A stretch of 64,000 bases of DNA from positions 1,860,001 to 1,924,000 of the forward strand of contig CP086683.1 of assembly GCA_030544685.1 (NCBI GenBank). Direction: 5' to 3'. Shown piece by piece: positions 30,850 to 40,571 of this stretch; the stretch's first letter is position 1; each line of letters opens with the position of its first letter. The notes under the pieces are model-generated. The model saw only the letters and a list, made by a program, of their open reading frames with translations. It did not search any database and was not told the origin of the DNA. Source of the DNA: Pseudomonas sp. B21_DOA. Lineage in GTDB: Bacteria; Pseudomonadota; Gammaproteobacteria; Pseudomonadales; Pseudomonadaceae. The position numbers and the translations under genes are program-made.

Positions 30850-33164
30850 TCAGAAGTGGAAATTGGTACTCAACAGCGCCGTGCGGCCCGCCGCCTGGTT
30901 GGCGAAGTGGGTCGAGAAGGCTTTGTCGTAATAGGTTTCGTCGGTCAGGTTCTGCACGTTGAGTTGCAGGTCGACGTTCTTGGTCAGCTTGTAGGCCGCC
31001 ATCGCGTCGTAACGCACGTACGAATCGACCATCGTCGTGTTCGCCACACTGCCGTAGACGTCGTCGACGTAGAACGCGCCACCACCGATCGTCAGCTTCG
31101 GCGTGACCTGATACGTGGTCCACAGGCTGGCGCTGTTTTTCGGTGTGTTCGGCAGATCGTTGCCGTCGTTGGCGCGACCCAGCGGGCCACCATCAACCTG
31201 TTCGCTGTCCATGAAGGCGTAACCGGCGAACACCTGCCACTTGTCGGTGATCTTGCCGCTGGCCGACAGTTCGAAGCCTTGAACGCGGGTCTTGCCGGCG
31301 TTCTCGTAGGAACTTGTGTCGACCTGCACGCGAGCGTTTTCCTTCTCGGTGCGGAAGATGTCGGCGGTCAGCGACAGGCGATCGTTGAGCAGATCCCACT
31401 TGGTGCCGATCTCATAGTTCTTGGTGGTTTCCGGCTCCATGTCGCTTCTCAGCAGGTTGCCGCTGCGATCCGGTGTGCCGCCCAGCGGGTTGCCTTCCTG
31501 GCCTTCGCCCAGGGTGTTGCCCGGCGGCGTCGCCGAGGTTGCATAGGAGGCGTAGATGCTGCCGTTTTCCGCCGGCTTGTAGACCACGCCGAACTGGCCG
31601 GTGACGAATTCGCTGGTGTCATCACCCTTGGAGGTGGTGGTACCGGCGGCGTTGTAGGTCTTGTAGGCGGTGTCGAAATGGTCGTAGCGCAGGCCCATGT
31701 TCACCAGCCATTGCTCGGATAACTCCAGCGTGTCGAACACGTACAGCGCGTAGGTGTCGGCCTGGGTGTCGGTGCCGGCGTAGTTGCGCGAGATCGCGCC
31801 GTTCCACGGGTCGTTTGGATTCGGGTTAGACAGCGAGGTGCAGTTGTAACCGCTGGCCGCGCCGATCAGGCCCGGGTTGCAGTTGGTAGTGACAGCGCTG
31901 GTGCGCGGCGTGGTGTCGGTGTTGACGTTGTACGAGGATTTCTCGCTCTGCTCGCGGGTGTACTCAACCCCGGTGGAGAAGCTGTTCTTGAAACCGGCCA
32001 CGTAAAAGGTGCCGAACAGATCGGTCTGGTTGGTGGTGGTTTCGGTGTTGCTCACCCGCGTGTTGGCCCGGCGCCAGACGCTGCCGTTGTTGACGTTACC
32101 CTTGCTGTCGTCCGGCTGGGTCAGGATGTAATCCTGCATGCTGGCGCCGTGGCGCAGGGTGTTCTTGATGGTCAGCGCATCATTGAGGTCGTGCTCGATG
32201 GCAAAGGTCGCGGTGTCGGTGCGGCCCTTGCGGAAGTCGCGATCCAGACCATAGAAATTGTCGTGATCGCCACCGGCGTACGGCTTGTCCGGGTTGGACT
32301 TGGTGCGCGCGGCCGATCCACCGGTGGGAATGGTGTACGGGATGCCCGAGTCCGGGGTGTCGTTGCTTTCCAGATGGTAGTAGTCGAGGTTTACGCGGGT
32401 ATCGGTGCCCAGGCCGAAGGCCAGCGACGGCGCGATGCCCCAGCGGTCGTAATCGACCTTGTCGCGACCGGCGACGTTGCTCTCGTGGCTCATCAGGTTG
32501 AGACGGCCGGCAGCGCTGTCGCTGAACTGGTAGTTGCCGTCGAGGGTATAGCGCTGGGTCTGGTCGGAGCCGTAGGTGAAGCCGCCGTCGAACGAGTTGC
32601 CCAGATGAGCTTTCTTGCTCACCAGATTGATGCTGCCGCCGGCGGCGCCACGACCGCCAATCGCCGAGTTCGGACCTTTGCTGACTTCGATGTTTTCCAC
32701 GGCGAAGATTTCGCGGCTCTGCGAACCGGTGTCGCGCACGCCGTCCAGATAGGTGTCGCCCTGGGCGTCGAAGCCGCGAATGAACGGACGATCGCCCTGC
32801 GGGTTGCCGCCTTCACCGGCGCCGAAAGTGATGCCCGGCACGGTACGCAAGGCGTCCTGCATGTTCAGCGCGCCGGTGTCCTTGAGCACTTGTTGCGGGA
32901 TGACAGTGACCGAGCGCGGCGTGTCGACCAGCGGCGCGGTGTACTTGGGCGAGGAGGCTTTTTCGACCTGGTAGGACGTCGAGTCCTGGGCTTCGCCGGT
33001 GATGGCGGTGGCGTCCAGGGCAATGGCATTGCCGGAAGCTTTGCTGTCGGTTTTTCCGCTGCGAAGACCATCTGCCCAGCGGAGCCGGCGGTGATCGCGA
33101 CACCGATTGCCGAGGCGAGCAGACGTGGTGAACTGACCGGTAATTGTGCGTGTTGACGTGCCAT
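30850..33164 (-). CDS. piuA: TonB-dependent siderophore receptor, PiuA/Fiu type (one apparent frameshift)
   Basis: Outer-membrane receptor for catecholate-type ferric siderophores. The start [12 protein letters not shown] at 33164 leads into a signal peptide. The T-run 33051-33055 (plus strand) lacks one base; repaired, [23 protein letters not shown] runs into the plug ([37 protein letters not shown]) and a 22-strand barrel ending in aromatic HF. Total 771 aa. The order piuB-piuA-piuC-Sel1 equals PAO1 PA4513-4516 (recalled). In PAO1 this receptor also admits siderophore-drug conjugates. Confidence 0.9.
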
Positions 33165-33228
33165 TTTTATTCCCTCCCCAAGGATTTGAGGCGGCGGAAT
33201 ATAGGGTAAACAGGTATTCGTATCAATT

Positions 33229-33247
33229 GCGAAACATTGTTATTCGC
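33229..33247. promoter_or_regulatory. candidate Fur box between piuA and piuC
   Basis: GCGAAACATTGTTATTCGC is an imperfect 19-bp palindrome with GCGAA/TTCGC ends, embedded in an AT-rich patch in an otherwise GC-rich region. It resembles Pseudomonas Fur sites and lies between the two divergent piu transcription units. Confidence 0.6.
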
Positions 33248-33370
33248 ATTGAATTTACATTCTTTACAATTTGCCCTTACGGTTTTTGCCTGTTCGTTCG
33301 TCTCGCGGGTTTTACACGGTCAATAAGAATCAATACCATTGCCGCCTTCTTGCCATCAGGTGACATCGCC

Positions 33371-34051
33371 ATGCTGCTGCACATTCCCGGGCTGTTCGCA
33401 AAAGACGAAGTGCAGCGCATCCGCCAGGCCCTGGAGCAAGCGGATTGGGCCGACGGCAAGATCACCGCCGGCTTCCAGTCGGCCAAGGCCAAGCACAATC
33501 TGCAACTGCCCGAAGGCCACCCGCTGGCCAAGGAAATTGGCGCGGCGATGCTCGAGCGGCTGTGGAAGAATCCGCTGTTCATGTCCGCCGCATTGCCGCA
33601 CAAAGTCTTTCCACCGTTGGTGAACTGCTACACGGCCGGCGGCAGTTTCGACTTTCACATCGACAATGCCGTGCGCCAGCCCAAGGGCAGCATCGAGCGG
33701 GTGCGCACCGATTTGTCGGCGACGCTGTTTTTCAGCGAGCCGGAAGATTACGACGGCGGCGAACTGGAGATTCAGGACACCTACGGCACCCAGCGCGTGA
33801 AGCTGCCGGCCGGCGACATGGTGTTGTATCCGGGCACCAGTTTGCACAAGGTCAACGCCGTCACCCGTGGCGCGCGTTATGCGTCGTTTTTCTGGACGCA
33901 AAGTCTGGTGCGCGAAGACAGCCAGCGTGCGCTGCTGTTCGAAATGGACGGGGCGATTCAGCAACTCACGCATGATGTTCCCGACCACCCTTCGCTGATC
34001 CGCCTCACCGGCACTTATCACAACTTGCTGCGCCGCTGGGTCGAGGTATGA
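33371..34051 (+). CDS. piuC: Fe(II)/2-oxoglutarate-dependent hydroxylase PiuC
   Basis: PKHD-type dioxygenase, 226 aa starting [15 protein letters not shown]. The facial triad is His96 and Asp98 (DFHIDNAV) with His159 (YPGTSLHKV); Arg166/Arg169 in VTRGARYA fit 2-oxoglutarate binding. Its substrate is unknown; the family clusters with TonB receptors for ferric siderophores. The in-frame start at 33146 was rejected because it would read through the promoter region. Overlaps the next gene by 4 bp. Confidence 0.93.
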   Translation: MLLHIPGLFAKDEVQRIRQALEQADWADGKITAGFQSAKAKHNLQLPEGHPLAKEIGAAMLERLWKNPLFMSAALPHKVFPPLVNCYTAGGSFDFHIDNAVRQPKGSIERVRTDLSATLFFSEPEDYDGGELEIQDTYGTQRVKLPAGDMVLYPGTSLHKVNAVTRGARYASFFWTQSLVREDSQRALLFEMDGAIQQLTHDVPDHPSLIRLTGTYHNLLRRWVEV

Positions 34052-34806
34052 GTTTTCAGTTGCGTCGCGAGGAAGTTCTCGACGCCGCCGGGTTGGCGGT
34101 AATGCTTGAAGAAAGTCCCGCCCGCGCTGCGCAGGCGATCTTGCTGGCGGCGGGCGAGGGCGAGGTTGAAGCGCAGGCGTTGCTTGGGCAGATCCTGCTG
34201 GACGGGCAGGGCATCGCGCAGGATCAACCGCTGGCGTTGCGCTGGTTCGGCATCGCCGCCGGTCGCGGGCACCTGATGGCGCGCAACATGCTCGGGCGTT
34301 GTCATGAGCATGGTTGGGGCTGTGCGGCGGATGCCTCGATGGCAGCGCAGCATTATCGAATCGCCGCCGAGGCGGGGCTGGACTGGGCGATGTACAACCT
34401 AGCCAACCTGCAGGCGACCGGGCGCGGGGTGACGGTAGATCATCAGCAAGCGCTGGCGTTGTACCGACGCGCGGCTGAGTTGGGCCATGGGAAATCGATG
34501 AATCTGCTGGGGCGTTATCTGGAGGAAGGGCAGGTGTGTCCGGCGGATCCGCTGGCGGCGCTTGAGTGGTATCGGCGTTCGGCCGAGGCAGGGGATTTTC
34601 GTGGGCAGTTCAGTCATGCGGCGGTGTTGGCGGCTGAGGGGCGGGTTGATGAAGCGGTCGAGTGGCTGGAGAAAGCCTTGGCCGCCGGCAATCTGAATTT
34701 CCTGCGGGTGGCGAGCCAGACGCTGGCTGATGCGACAGATTTGCGGATTCAGGCTTTGGCAACTCGATACCAGCGGCGTGCAGATGAACTGACCCGCACC
34801 GCATAA
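34048..34806 (+). CDS. Sel1/TPR-repeat protein of the piu cluster
   Basis: 252 aa made largely of Sel1-like repeats ([50 protein letters not shown]). Such repeats usually make protein-binding superhelices. No signal peptide is evident. ATGA overlap with piuC shows translational coupling and suggests a joint function; the exact role is unknown. Corresponds to PAO1 PA4516 by position (recalled). Confidence 0.88.
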   Translation: MSFQLRREEVLDAAGLAVMLEESPARAAQAILLAAGEGEVEAQALLGQILLDGQGIAQDQPLALRWFGIAAGRGHLMARNMLGRCHEHGWGCAADASMAAQHYRIAAEAGLDWAMYNLANLQATGRGVTVDHQQALALYRRAAELGHGKSMNLLGRYLEEGQVCPADPLAALEWYRRSAEAGDFRGQFSHAAVLAAEGRVDEAVEWLEKALAAGNLNFLRVASQTLADATDLRIQALATRYQRRADELTRTA

Positions 34807-34809
34807 CCC

Positions 34810-34899
34810 TGTGGAAGCGAGCCTGCTCGCGAAGTCGTCGTGTCAGTCACCCACATCTGTACTGACTCACCGCTTTCGCGAGCAGGCTCGCTCCCACAA
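34810..34899. repeat. REPIN, one arm diverged
   Basis: The left arm reads GTGGAAGCGAGCCTGCTCGC (G to A against the usual GTGGGAG); the right arm is standard. Located between convergent genes. Confidence 0.88.
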
Positions 34900-34925
34900 G
34901 GGATCTCCAGTTATTCATGGATCAC

Positions 34926-34955
34926 AAAAAAGCCCATGACACGTCATGGGCTTTT
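34926..34955. terminator. bidirectional terminator between the Sel1 gene and speC
   Basis: AGCCCATGAC, loop AC, GTCATGGGCT, flanked by A-run on the left and TTTT on the right. It serves the two convergent genes. Confidence 0.85.
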
Positions 34956-34957
34956 CA

Positions 34958-34988
34958 CTTGCAGCTTGCAGCTCAAAACTTGCAGCTG
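34958..34988. repeat. AGCTTGC-type short repeat
   Basis: CTTGCAGCTTGCAGCTC then CTTGCAGCTGC: a short version of the heptamer array found at 11354-11392. It too touches the 3' end of a minus-strand gene. Confidence 0.7.
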
Positions 34989-34992
34989 CTCC

Positions 34993-36156
34993 TTAAACGT
35001 AAAACGACTTCAGCGGCGGGAAGCCATTGAACTCGACCGCGCTGTAACTGGTGGTATACGCACCGGTCGACAGCCAGTACAGGCGATCACCAATCGCCAG
35101 GTTCAGCGGCAGGCCGTACTTGTAGTTCTCGTACATGATGTCGGCGCTGTCGCAGGTCGGGCCGGCGATCACCACTTCTTCCATCTCGCCTTTCTTCTCG
35201 GTCCAGATCGGGAACTTGATCGCTTCGTCCATGGTTTCGATCAGGCCGGAGAACTTGCCCACATCGGTATACACCCAACGCTCGACGGCGGTGCGCGACT
35301 TGCGTGCAACCAGTACCACTTCGCTGACCAGAATACCGGCGTTGGCAATCAGCGAACGGCCCGGCTCGAGGATGATTTCCGGCAGGTCATCACCGAAGTC
35401 TTCCTTCAGGAAGCGAATGATTTCTTCGGCGTAGGTTTCCAGGCTGTTGGTGCGGGTGATGTAGTTGGCCGGAAAGCCGCCGCCCATGTTGATCAGCTTG
35501 AGGTGAATGCCGTCTTCTTCTTTCAGGCGTTCGAAGATCACTTTGACCTTGGCGATCGCCGCGTCCCAAACGCTGATGTCGCGTTGTTGCGAGCCGACGT
35601 GGAACGAGATGCCGTACGGCACCAGGCCGAGGTCGCGAGCGAGAATCAGCAGGTCCATGGCCATGTCGGTCTGGCAGCCGAACTTGCGCGACAGTGGCCA
35701 GTCAGCCGTGGTCGAGCCTTCAGTGAGAATGCGCACATAGACTTTCGAACCCGGTGCAGCCTTGGCGATGTTGCGCAGGTCGGCTTCGGAGTCGGTGGAG
35801 AACAGACGCACGCCCTTCTCGTAGAAGTAGCGGATGTCCTTGGATTTCTTGATGGTGTTGCCGTAGCTGATACGGTCCGGGCTGACGCCGCGATCCATCA
35901 CTTTGTCCAGCTCGTAGATCGAAGCAATGTCGAAGCTCGAGCCCTTGTCTTTGAGCAGGTCGATGATCTCGACGGCCGGGTTGGCCTTGACCGCGTAGTA
36001 GACCTTGGCGAATTCGAAACCGGCGCGCAGGTCATCGTAGGCCTGGGCGATCATCGCGGTGTCGATCACCACGAACGGGGTTTCCTGTTTGTCGGCGAAC
36101 GCCTTCATTTTGTCGAATGTAGCGCGCGCGAAATAGTCTTCGACCTGGATCGACAT
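34993..36156 (-). CDS. speC: ornithine decarboxylase (PLP-dependent, fold III)
   Basis: Makes putrescine from ornithine. 387 aa from MSIQVEDYFARATFDK. Lys57 in YYAVKANPAVE forms the PLP Schiff base. EPGRSLIA, HVGSQQRD and the C-terminal active-site Cys in GPTCDSADIMYENY are present. Length and order match the eukaryote-like fold III decarboxylases, not the large enteric SpeC. Some family members also take lysine. A hairpin-rich leader lies upstream. Confidence 0.93.
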   Translation of the reverse strand: MSIQVEDYFARATFDKMKAFADKQETPFVVIDTAMIAQAYDDLRAGFEFAKVYYAVKANPAVEIIDLLKDKGSSFDIASIYELDKVMDRGVSPDRISYGNTIKKSKDIRYFYEKGVRLFSTDSEADLRNIAKAAPGSKVYVRILTEGSTTADWPLSRKFGCQTDMAMDLLILARDLGLVPYGISFHVGSQQRDISVWDAAIAKVKVIFERLKEEDGIHLKLINMGGGFPANYITRTNSLETYAEEIIRFLKEDFGDDLPEIILEPGRSLIANAGILVSEVVLVARKSRTAVERWVYTDVGKFSGLIETMDEAIKFPIWTEKKGEMEEVVIAGPTCDSADIMYENYKYGLPLNLAIGDRLYWLSTGAYTTSYSAVEFNGFPPLKSFYV

Positions 36157-36231
36157 GCTGGGTGCTCCTATGGGCAAACTCGTAAAAACAATGGGTGCAT
36201 GAACGCCCTCCGTATCCCCACTTTGGTTCGC

Positions 36232-36342
36232 CTACTTCCCAAGGCATGTCGCCGAAAGCAAAAAGGCCCAGAGATGTGCAGCTATCCCTTGGCCTTGCTG
36301 TCTCGTCGTCAGTACTTGAGCCGGATGGATCGTTTCCAGCAT
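36232..36342 (-). CDS. possible leader ORF upstream of speC
   Basis: A 36-codon ORF (MLETIHPAQVLTTRQQGQG...) that reads through the terminator hairpin at 36260-36296 and ends 75 bp before speC. There is no clear ribosome-binding site, and the sequence resembles no leader peptide known to me, including enteric SpeFL. Listed only because of its position; it may be chance. Confidence 0.25.
   Translation of the reverse strand: MLETIHPAQVLTTRQQGQGIAAHLWAFLLSATCLGK
36260..36296 (-). promoter_or_regulatory. speC: terminator-like hairpin in the speC leader (candidate attenuator)
   Basis: Minus strand: AAGGCC + AGGGAT, 8-nt loop, ATCTCT + GGCCTT, with one mismatch between the two 6-bp stems, followed by five T. 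It lies 104 bp upstream of speC and ~500 bp downstream of the nearest minus-strand gene, so it is either an attenuator or the end of a small RNA. Confidence 0.6.
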
Positions 36343-36691
36343 GGACGTTCGGCGCGAACTTTAGGGCGTGAGGGGCGCGAGATCAACTAAAAATGTCGCG
36401 TTTTTGCACGGTTCTGACGTGCGTCGCGTTCATCACTCCTTCTACCCGACCGAGATGACGGGGAGATGTTCCCGGCGAATTTTCGAGTGTTAAACATATC
36501 TGCACGTTCGTGGCTTTTGTCAGCTAGATCGCAGGTAAGTGTGATGGCGGCAACATCGGCGACGTTGGCGTCGAGAGGTGGGCGGTAGGGGGATTTTGGC
36601 TGTTTGAGACGGAGTTTCTCAGACGCTCTCTGAATATCATATGTTGAGATTCTTTTCCGCCTGATGAGTGAAGAAAAAATCACTCGGATCC
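36343..36691. other. intergenic region without a supported gene
   Basis: AT-richer than the flanking genes. A 98-codon minus-strand ORF here has no recognisable character. A short inverted repeat, GAGTGA/TCACTC, lies at 36666-36685. The region presumably holds the speC promoter. Confidence 0.5.
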
Positions 36692-36782
36692 TGTGGGAGC
36701 GAGCTTGCTCGCGAAGGCATTTTCACAGTCGACATCGTTGTTGACTGATATTGCGCTTTCGCGAGCAAGCTCGCTCCCACAG
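36692..36782. repeat. REPIN (GTGGGAGCGAGC type)
   Basis: Inverted REP pair just downstream of the osmoprotectant ATPase gene, in its probable 3' UTR. Confidence 0.9.
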
Positions 36783-36793
36783 GGCCTGTATTT

Positions 36794-37951
36794 TTAGGCG
36801 ACGACCGCCTCAGCCGGCGAGACGATACTGGTCTTCATCCCCCGCGAACGGCCCGAACTCAGGTACGCCGCAATCGACTCCTGCGTTACCTCGCCGAGGA
36901 ACACCCGTTCGGCATCCATCACCGGCAGCCAGGCGCGGTTGAACTCGTACATGCGCGACAGCAGGATGCGCAGGTGCTCGTCGTACGCTGCGGTGGCGTT
37001 GAACTCACGCAGGAATTGCGCGCAGGTGCCGGTCTGGCGATGCAGGTCGCGACGGCGCACGTAACCCAGCGCCTTGTTCTCGGCGCAGGTGACCACGACG
37101 TAGCGACGGTCGTGCTCGTCCATCAATTCCAGCGCATCGGCCACCGGGGTTTCCGGGCTCACTGACGGCGCGTTGTCCGCCGCGTCTTCGGCCTTCACCA
37201 ACAGCAGACGCTTGAGGGTGCTGTCCTGGCCGACGAAGTTGCTGACGAAGTCATCCGCCGGATGCGCGAGCAGGGTGTCCGGGTGGTCGATCTGCAGCAG
37301 CTTGCCGGCGCGGAAAATGGCGATCTTGTCGCCCAGTTTGATCGCTTCGTCGATGTCGTGGCTGACCATGATCACGGTCTTGTTCAGCGCGCGCTGCATC
37401 TCGAAGAATTCGTTCTGGATCATCTCGCGGTTGATCGGGTCGACCGCGCCGAACGGCTCGTCCATCAACAGCAGTGGGGCGTCAGCCGCAAGCGCACGAA
37501 TCACGCCGATACGCTGTTGCTGACCACCGGACAATTCCCGCGGGTAGCGATGCAGATACTGCTTGGGCTCGAGCTTGATCATGCTCATCAGTTCGCGGGC
37601 ACGGTCGTGGCATTTCTGTTTGTCCCAGCCGAGCAGTTTCGGCACCACGACGATGTTCTCTTCGATGGTCATGTTCGGGAACAGACCGATCTGCTGGATC
37701 ACGTAGCCGATGTTGCGGCGCAGGGTTACTTCGTCGAGATCGGTGGTGTCTTCGCCGTTGATGAGGATCTTGCCCGAGGTCGGTTTGATCAGGCGGTTGA
37801 TCATTTTCAACGTGGTGCTTTTGCCGCAACCCGATGGCCCGAGGAACACGCAGATCTCGCCTTCATTGACGGTCAGGCTTACCGAGTCCACGGCTTTGAC
37901 ATCTTTGCCGTTGCTTTGGAAGGTTTTGCTGAGGTTTTGAAGTTCGATCAT
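36794..37951 (-). CDS. osmoprotectant/quaternary-amine ABC transporter ATPase with CBS domains
   Basis: 385 aa from MIELQNLSKTFQ. Walker A GPSGCGKST, signature LSGGQQQRIGV, Walker B LLLMDEPFGAVD. A tandem CBS pair follows from about residue 255 (SPETPVADALELMDEHDRRYVVV). CBS-bearing OpuA/OpuC ATPases sense ionic strength. It overlaps the upstream permease by 4 bp and is the last gene of the four-gene operon. Substrate (glycine betaine, choline, carnitine) cannot be told from sequence. Confidence 0.9.
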   Translation of the reverse strand: MIELQNLSKTFQSNGKDVKAVDSVSLTVNEGEICVFLGPSGCGKSTTLKMINRLIKPTSGKILINGEDTTDLDEVTLRRNIGYVIQQIGLFPNMTIEENIVVVPKLLGWDKQKCHDRARELMSMIKLEPKQYLHRYPRELSGGQQQRIGVIRALAADAPLLLMDEPFGAVDPINREMIQNEFFEMQRALNKTVIMVSHDIDEAIKLGDKIAIFRAGKLLQIDHPDTLLAHPADDFVSNFVGQDSTLKRLLLVKAEDAADNAPSVSPETPVADALELMDEHDRRYVVVTCAENKALGYVRRRDLHRQTGTCAQFLREFNATAAYDEHLRILLSRMYEFNRAWLPVMDAERVFLGEVTQESIAAYLSSGRSRGMKTSIVSPAEAVVA

Positions 37952-38601
37952 TTGAGGAGTCCTTTTGGAGTCAGCGAGCGTTGCAGCCACTGCAAAACGA
38001 GGTCGGCGAAAATCGCCAGAAGACTGACCAGCAGTGCGCCGACGATAAGCATCGACATGTCACTGCGGCTGATGGAGGCAAGGATCAACACACCGAGGCC
38101 GCCGGCGCCGATGGTTGCGGCAATGGTCATGACGCCGATGTTCATCACCACCGCGGTGCGCACGCCAGCGAGGATCACCGGCACCGCAATCGGCAGTTCG
38201 ACCATGCGCAGGCGCTGGCCGAAGGTCATGCCGATGCCGCGCGCGGCTTCGCGGATGCCCGGCTCGACGCCGGTGAGGGCGAGGTAGGTGTTGCGCATGA
38301 TCGGCAGCAACGAATAAAGGAACACGGCAGTGATCGCCGGCAGCGGCCCGAGGCCTTGGCCGAACTTGGAGTAGAACGGCAGCAGCAGGCCGAACAGGGC
38401 GATCGACGGCACGGTCAGCAGCACCGTGGCGCTGGCCTGCAACGGGCCGGCGAGGGTGGGGAAACGCGTCATCAGAATGCCCAGCGGCACGCCGATGACG
38501 ATCGCCAGCGTTACGGCGATGCCGACCAGAGTGATGTGCTGCCAGGTCAGGTGCATCACCTGCTGCCAGTCGAGATGGGAAAAGGCGTTCAGAAATTCCA
38601 T
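37948..38601 (-). CDS. osmoprotectant ABC transporter permease (217 aa)
   Basis: Integral membrane protein with about five to six TM segments and the binding-protein-dependent permease loop EAARGIGMTFGQRLRMVELPIAVPVILAG. OpuC/OpuB-permease family. It starts MEFLNAFSHLDWQQ, 13 bp after the binding-protein gene, and overlaps the ATPase gene. Confidence 0.9.
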   Translation of the reverse strand: MEFLNAFSHLDWQQVMHLTWQHITLVGIAVTLAIVIGVPLGILMTRFPTLAGPLQASATVLLTVPSIALFGLLLPFYSKFGQGLGPLPAITAVFLYSLLPIMRNTYLALTGVEPGIREAARGIGMTFGQRLRMVELPIAVPVILAGVRTAVVMNIGVMTIAATIGAGGLGVLILASISRSDMSMLIVGALLVSLLAIFADLVLQWLQRSLTPKGLLK

Positions 38602-38614
38602 GACTTCTCCTCTC

Positions 38615-39507
38615 TTAATTCAATGGATGCTGGCGCAGGAAATCGGCGGCAACGGACGATGGGCTCTCGTGGTCGACGTCCACCCGCGCGTTGAGCTGGC
38701 GCATGGTTTCGTCGTCGAACAGTTCGGCCAGCGGCTTGAGTTGTTCGGCCAGTTTCGGGTTGGCGTCCAGTGTGGCCTGACGCACCACCGGAGCTGCGGT
38801 GTAGTCGGGGAAGTAATGCTTGTCGTCTTCCAGCAATTTCAGGCCGAAGGCGTTGAGGCGGCCGTCGGTGGTGTAGACCAGACCGGCAAACACCTGGCCG
38901 TTGCGCAGTGCGGTGTAAACCAGGCCGGCGTCCATCTGCCGGATGTTCTTGCGGGTCAGGTTCATGTCGTAGAGCTTGACCATGCCGTCGAGGCCGTCGG
39001 AGCGGTTGGCGAACTCGGTGTCCAAAGCCACCAGATGGTTGGTCTTGGCCTCGGCGCGCAGCACTTCGTTGAGCTGGCTGATGTTGCCGATCTGCGGGTA
39101 TTGCTCGGCGACTTTTTCGGCAGGGCAAGGGCATAGGTGTTGCTGAATTTCGACGGCGTCAGCCAGACCAGGCCTTTTTTCGCGTCGAGTTCTTTGACCC
39201 GGGCGTAGGACTGCGCGCTGTCAAGTTTCTCGGTGACATGGTTATAGGCCACCAGCGACACGCCGGTGTATTCCCAGAGCAGGTCCAACTGGCCGCTTTC
39301 GTGGGCGCTGCGCGCGAGGTTGCTGCCCAGGCCGCCGGTGATCTGTGCGTCGTAGCCTTTGCTGCGCAGGTATTGCGCGGTGATTTCGGCGAGCAGGGTC
39401 TGCTCTGTGAAGACCCGCGCGCCGAGGCGGATGACCGGTTTTTCAGCGGCTTGCGCGATTCCTGCGAACAGCAGGACGCAGCCTAAGATCAAGCTAAGTC
39501 GTTTCAT
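38615..39507 (-). CDS. osmoprotectant ABC transporter substrate-binding protein (one apparent frameshift)
   Basis: Periplasmic receptor of the OpuAC/ProX type. Signal peptide MKRLSLILGCVLLFAGIAQA. One base is missing in the T-run 39113-39117 (plus strand): as written LPKKSPSNTRR, repaired LPKKVAEQYPQIGNISQLN, continuing through NHLVALDTEFANRSDG to the stop at 38615. The repaired length is 297 aa, normal for the family. Confidence 0.88.
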
Positions 39508-39527
39508 AAATATTCCTTCGCAAAGCC

Positions 39528-40244
39528 TTAAGACGGGCGCAGACCGCGTTCCAGCCAGAGACGGCTGGCGAGGGTGACCACGCCATCGAGCAGCAGCGCC
39601 AACAGCGCGGTGCACGCAGCGCCGAGCAGCAGTTGCGGCTGATTGTTCAGGGCGATGCCGGGGAAGATCAGGCTGCCGAGGCTGTTGGCGCCGATCAGGA
39701 AGGCCAGCGGCGCGGTGCCGACGTTGATTGCCAGCGCGACACGCACGCCACCGACGATGATCGGCACGGCATTGGGCAATTCGACTTTCCACAGCACCTG
39801 GCGCGGGGTCATGCCGATGCCGACAGCGGCTTCCTTCAGCGAGCCCTGGACATTTTTCAGGCCTTCATAGGTGTTGCGCACGATCGGCAACAGCGAGGCG
39901 AGGAACAGCGCGAAGATCGCCGGGCCGCTGCCGATGCCGAGGATGCCCAGCGCAATCGCGAGCACGGCCAGCGGTGGCACGGTGTTGCCGATATTGAAGA
40001 TCTGCATGAAGCGTTCGGCGCGGCCGACCATGCTCGGGCGGCTGAGGAAGATACCGGCGGGGATGCCCACGACAAGGGCGGCCAGCATGGAAGCGAGGAC
40101 GAGAATCAGATGAGCTTGCAGGTAAAACAACAAATCGTCGCGGTAGTGTTCGATCGTGTTGATGCCGATCCAGTGGACCAGCAGGGCCAGGAGCGCGATC
40201 ACCACCGCACCTCCCATCAGCCCTTTGCCATAGCGGATAGCCAC
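39528..40244 (-). CDS. osmoprotectant ABC transporter permease (238 aa)
   Basis: First gene of the operon. GTG 40244 has AGGAGT upstream, so the longer in-frame reading from 40295 was rejected. About six TM segments and the EAA loop KEAAVGIGMTPRQVLWKVELPNAVPIIVGG. OpuC-permease family. The transcription order permease-binding protein-permease-ATPase is the reverse of the common ATPase-first order. Confidence 0.9.
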   Translation of the reverse strand: MAIRYGKGLMGGAVVIALLALLVHWIGINTIEHYRDDLLFYLQAHLILVLASMLAALVVGIPAGIFLSRPSMVGRAERFMQIFNIGNTVPPLAVLAIALGILGIGSGPAIFALFLASLLPIVRNTYEGLKNVQGSLKEAAVGIGMTPRQVLWKVELPNAVPIIVGGVRVALAINVGTAPLAFLIGANSLGSLIFPGIALNNQPQLLLGAACTALLALLLDGVVTLASRLWLERGLRPS

Positions 40245-40571
40245 AGGCGGACTCCTTTTTGTAGTCGGCGAGCGCTGCTCCGCGTGGCAAGCCATTCCTG
40301 GCTGCCGGAGTCAGCGTTCGCGAAAAGTAGCCGTTTTCCAGCACCGGCCAAGCGGTGCGAAAGCGAGCCATGAGCGCAGCCTCGTCAGGCTAACTTGCTG
40401 ATTTTTCAGCCCCTGACGAAGATTCGTAACAGGGGATGGACGTCTCCATGCTTTAAAAGGTTCCCATCTGAGGCAGCATTTGGCCACCCTTAATGTGCTC
40501 AACGGTTCGGTTATTGTCCTGAGTTGGGCTATAATCGCGGCCCTTTTTGAATCACCGCCAGGCGATTTCCC

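Noticed and set aside
36387..36683. 98-codon minus-strand ORF upstream of speC
   Set aside because: No ribosome-binding site, odd composition and no recognisable motif.
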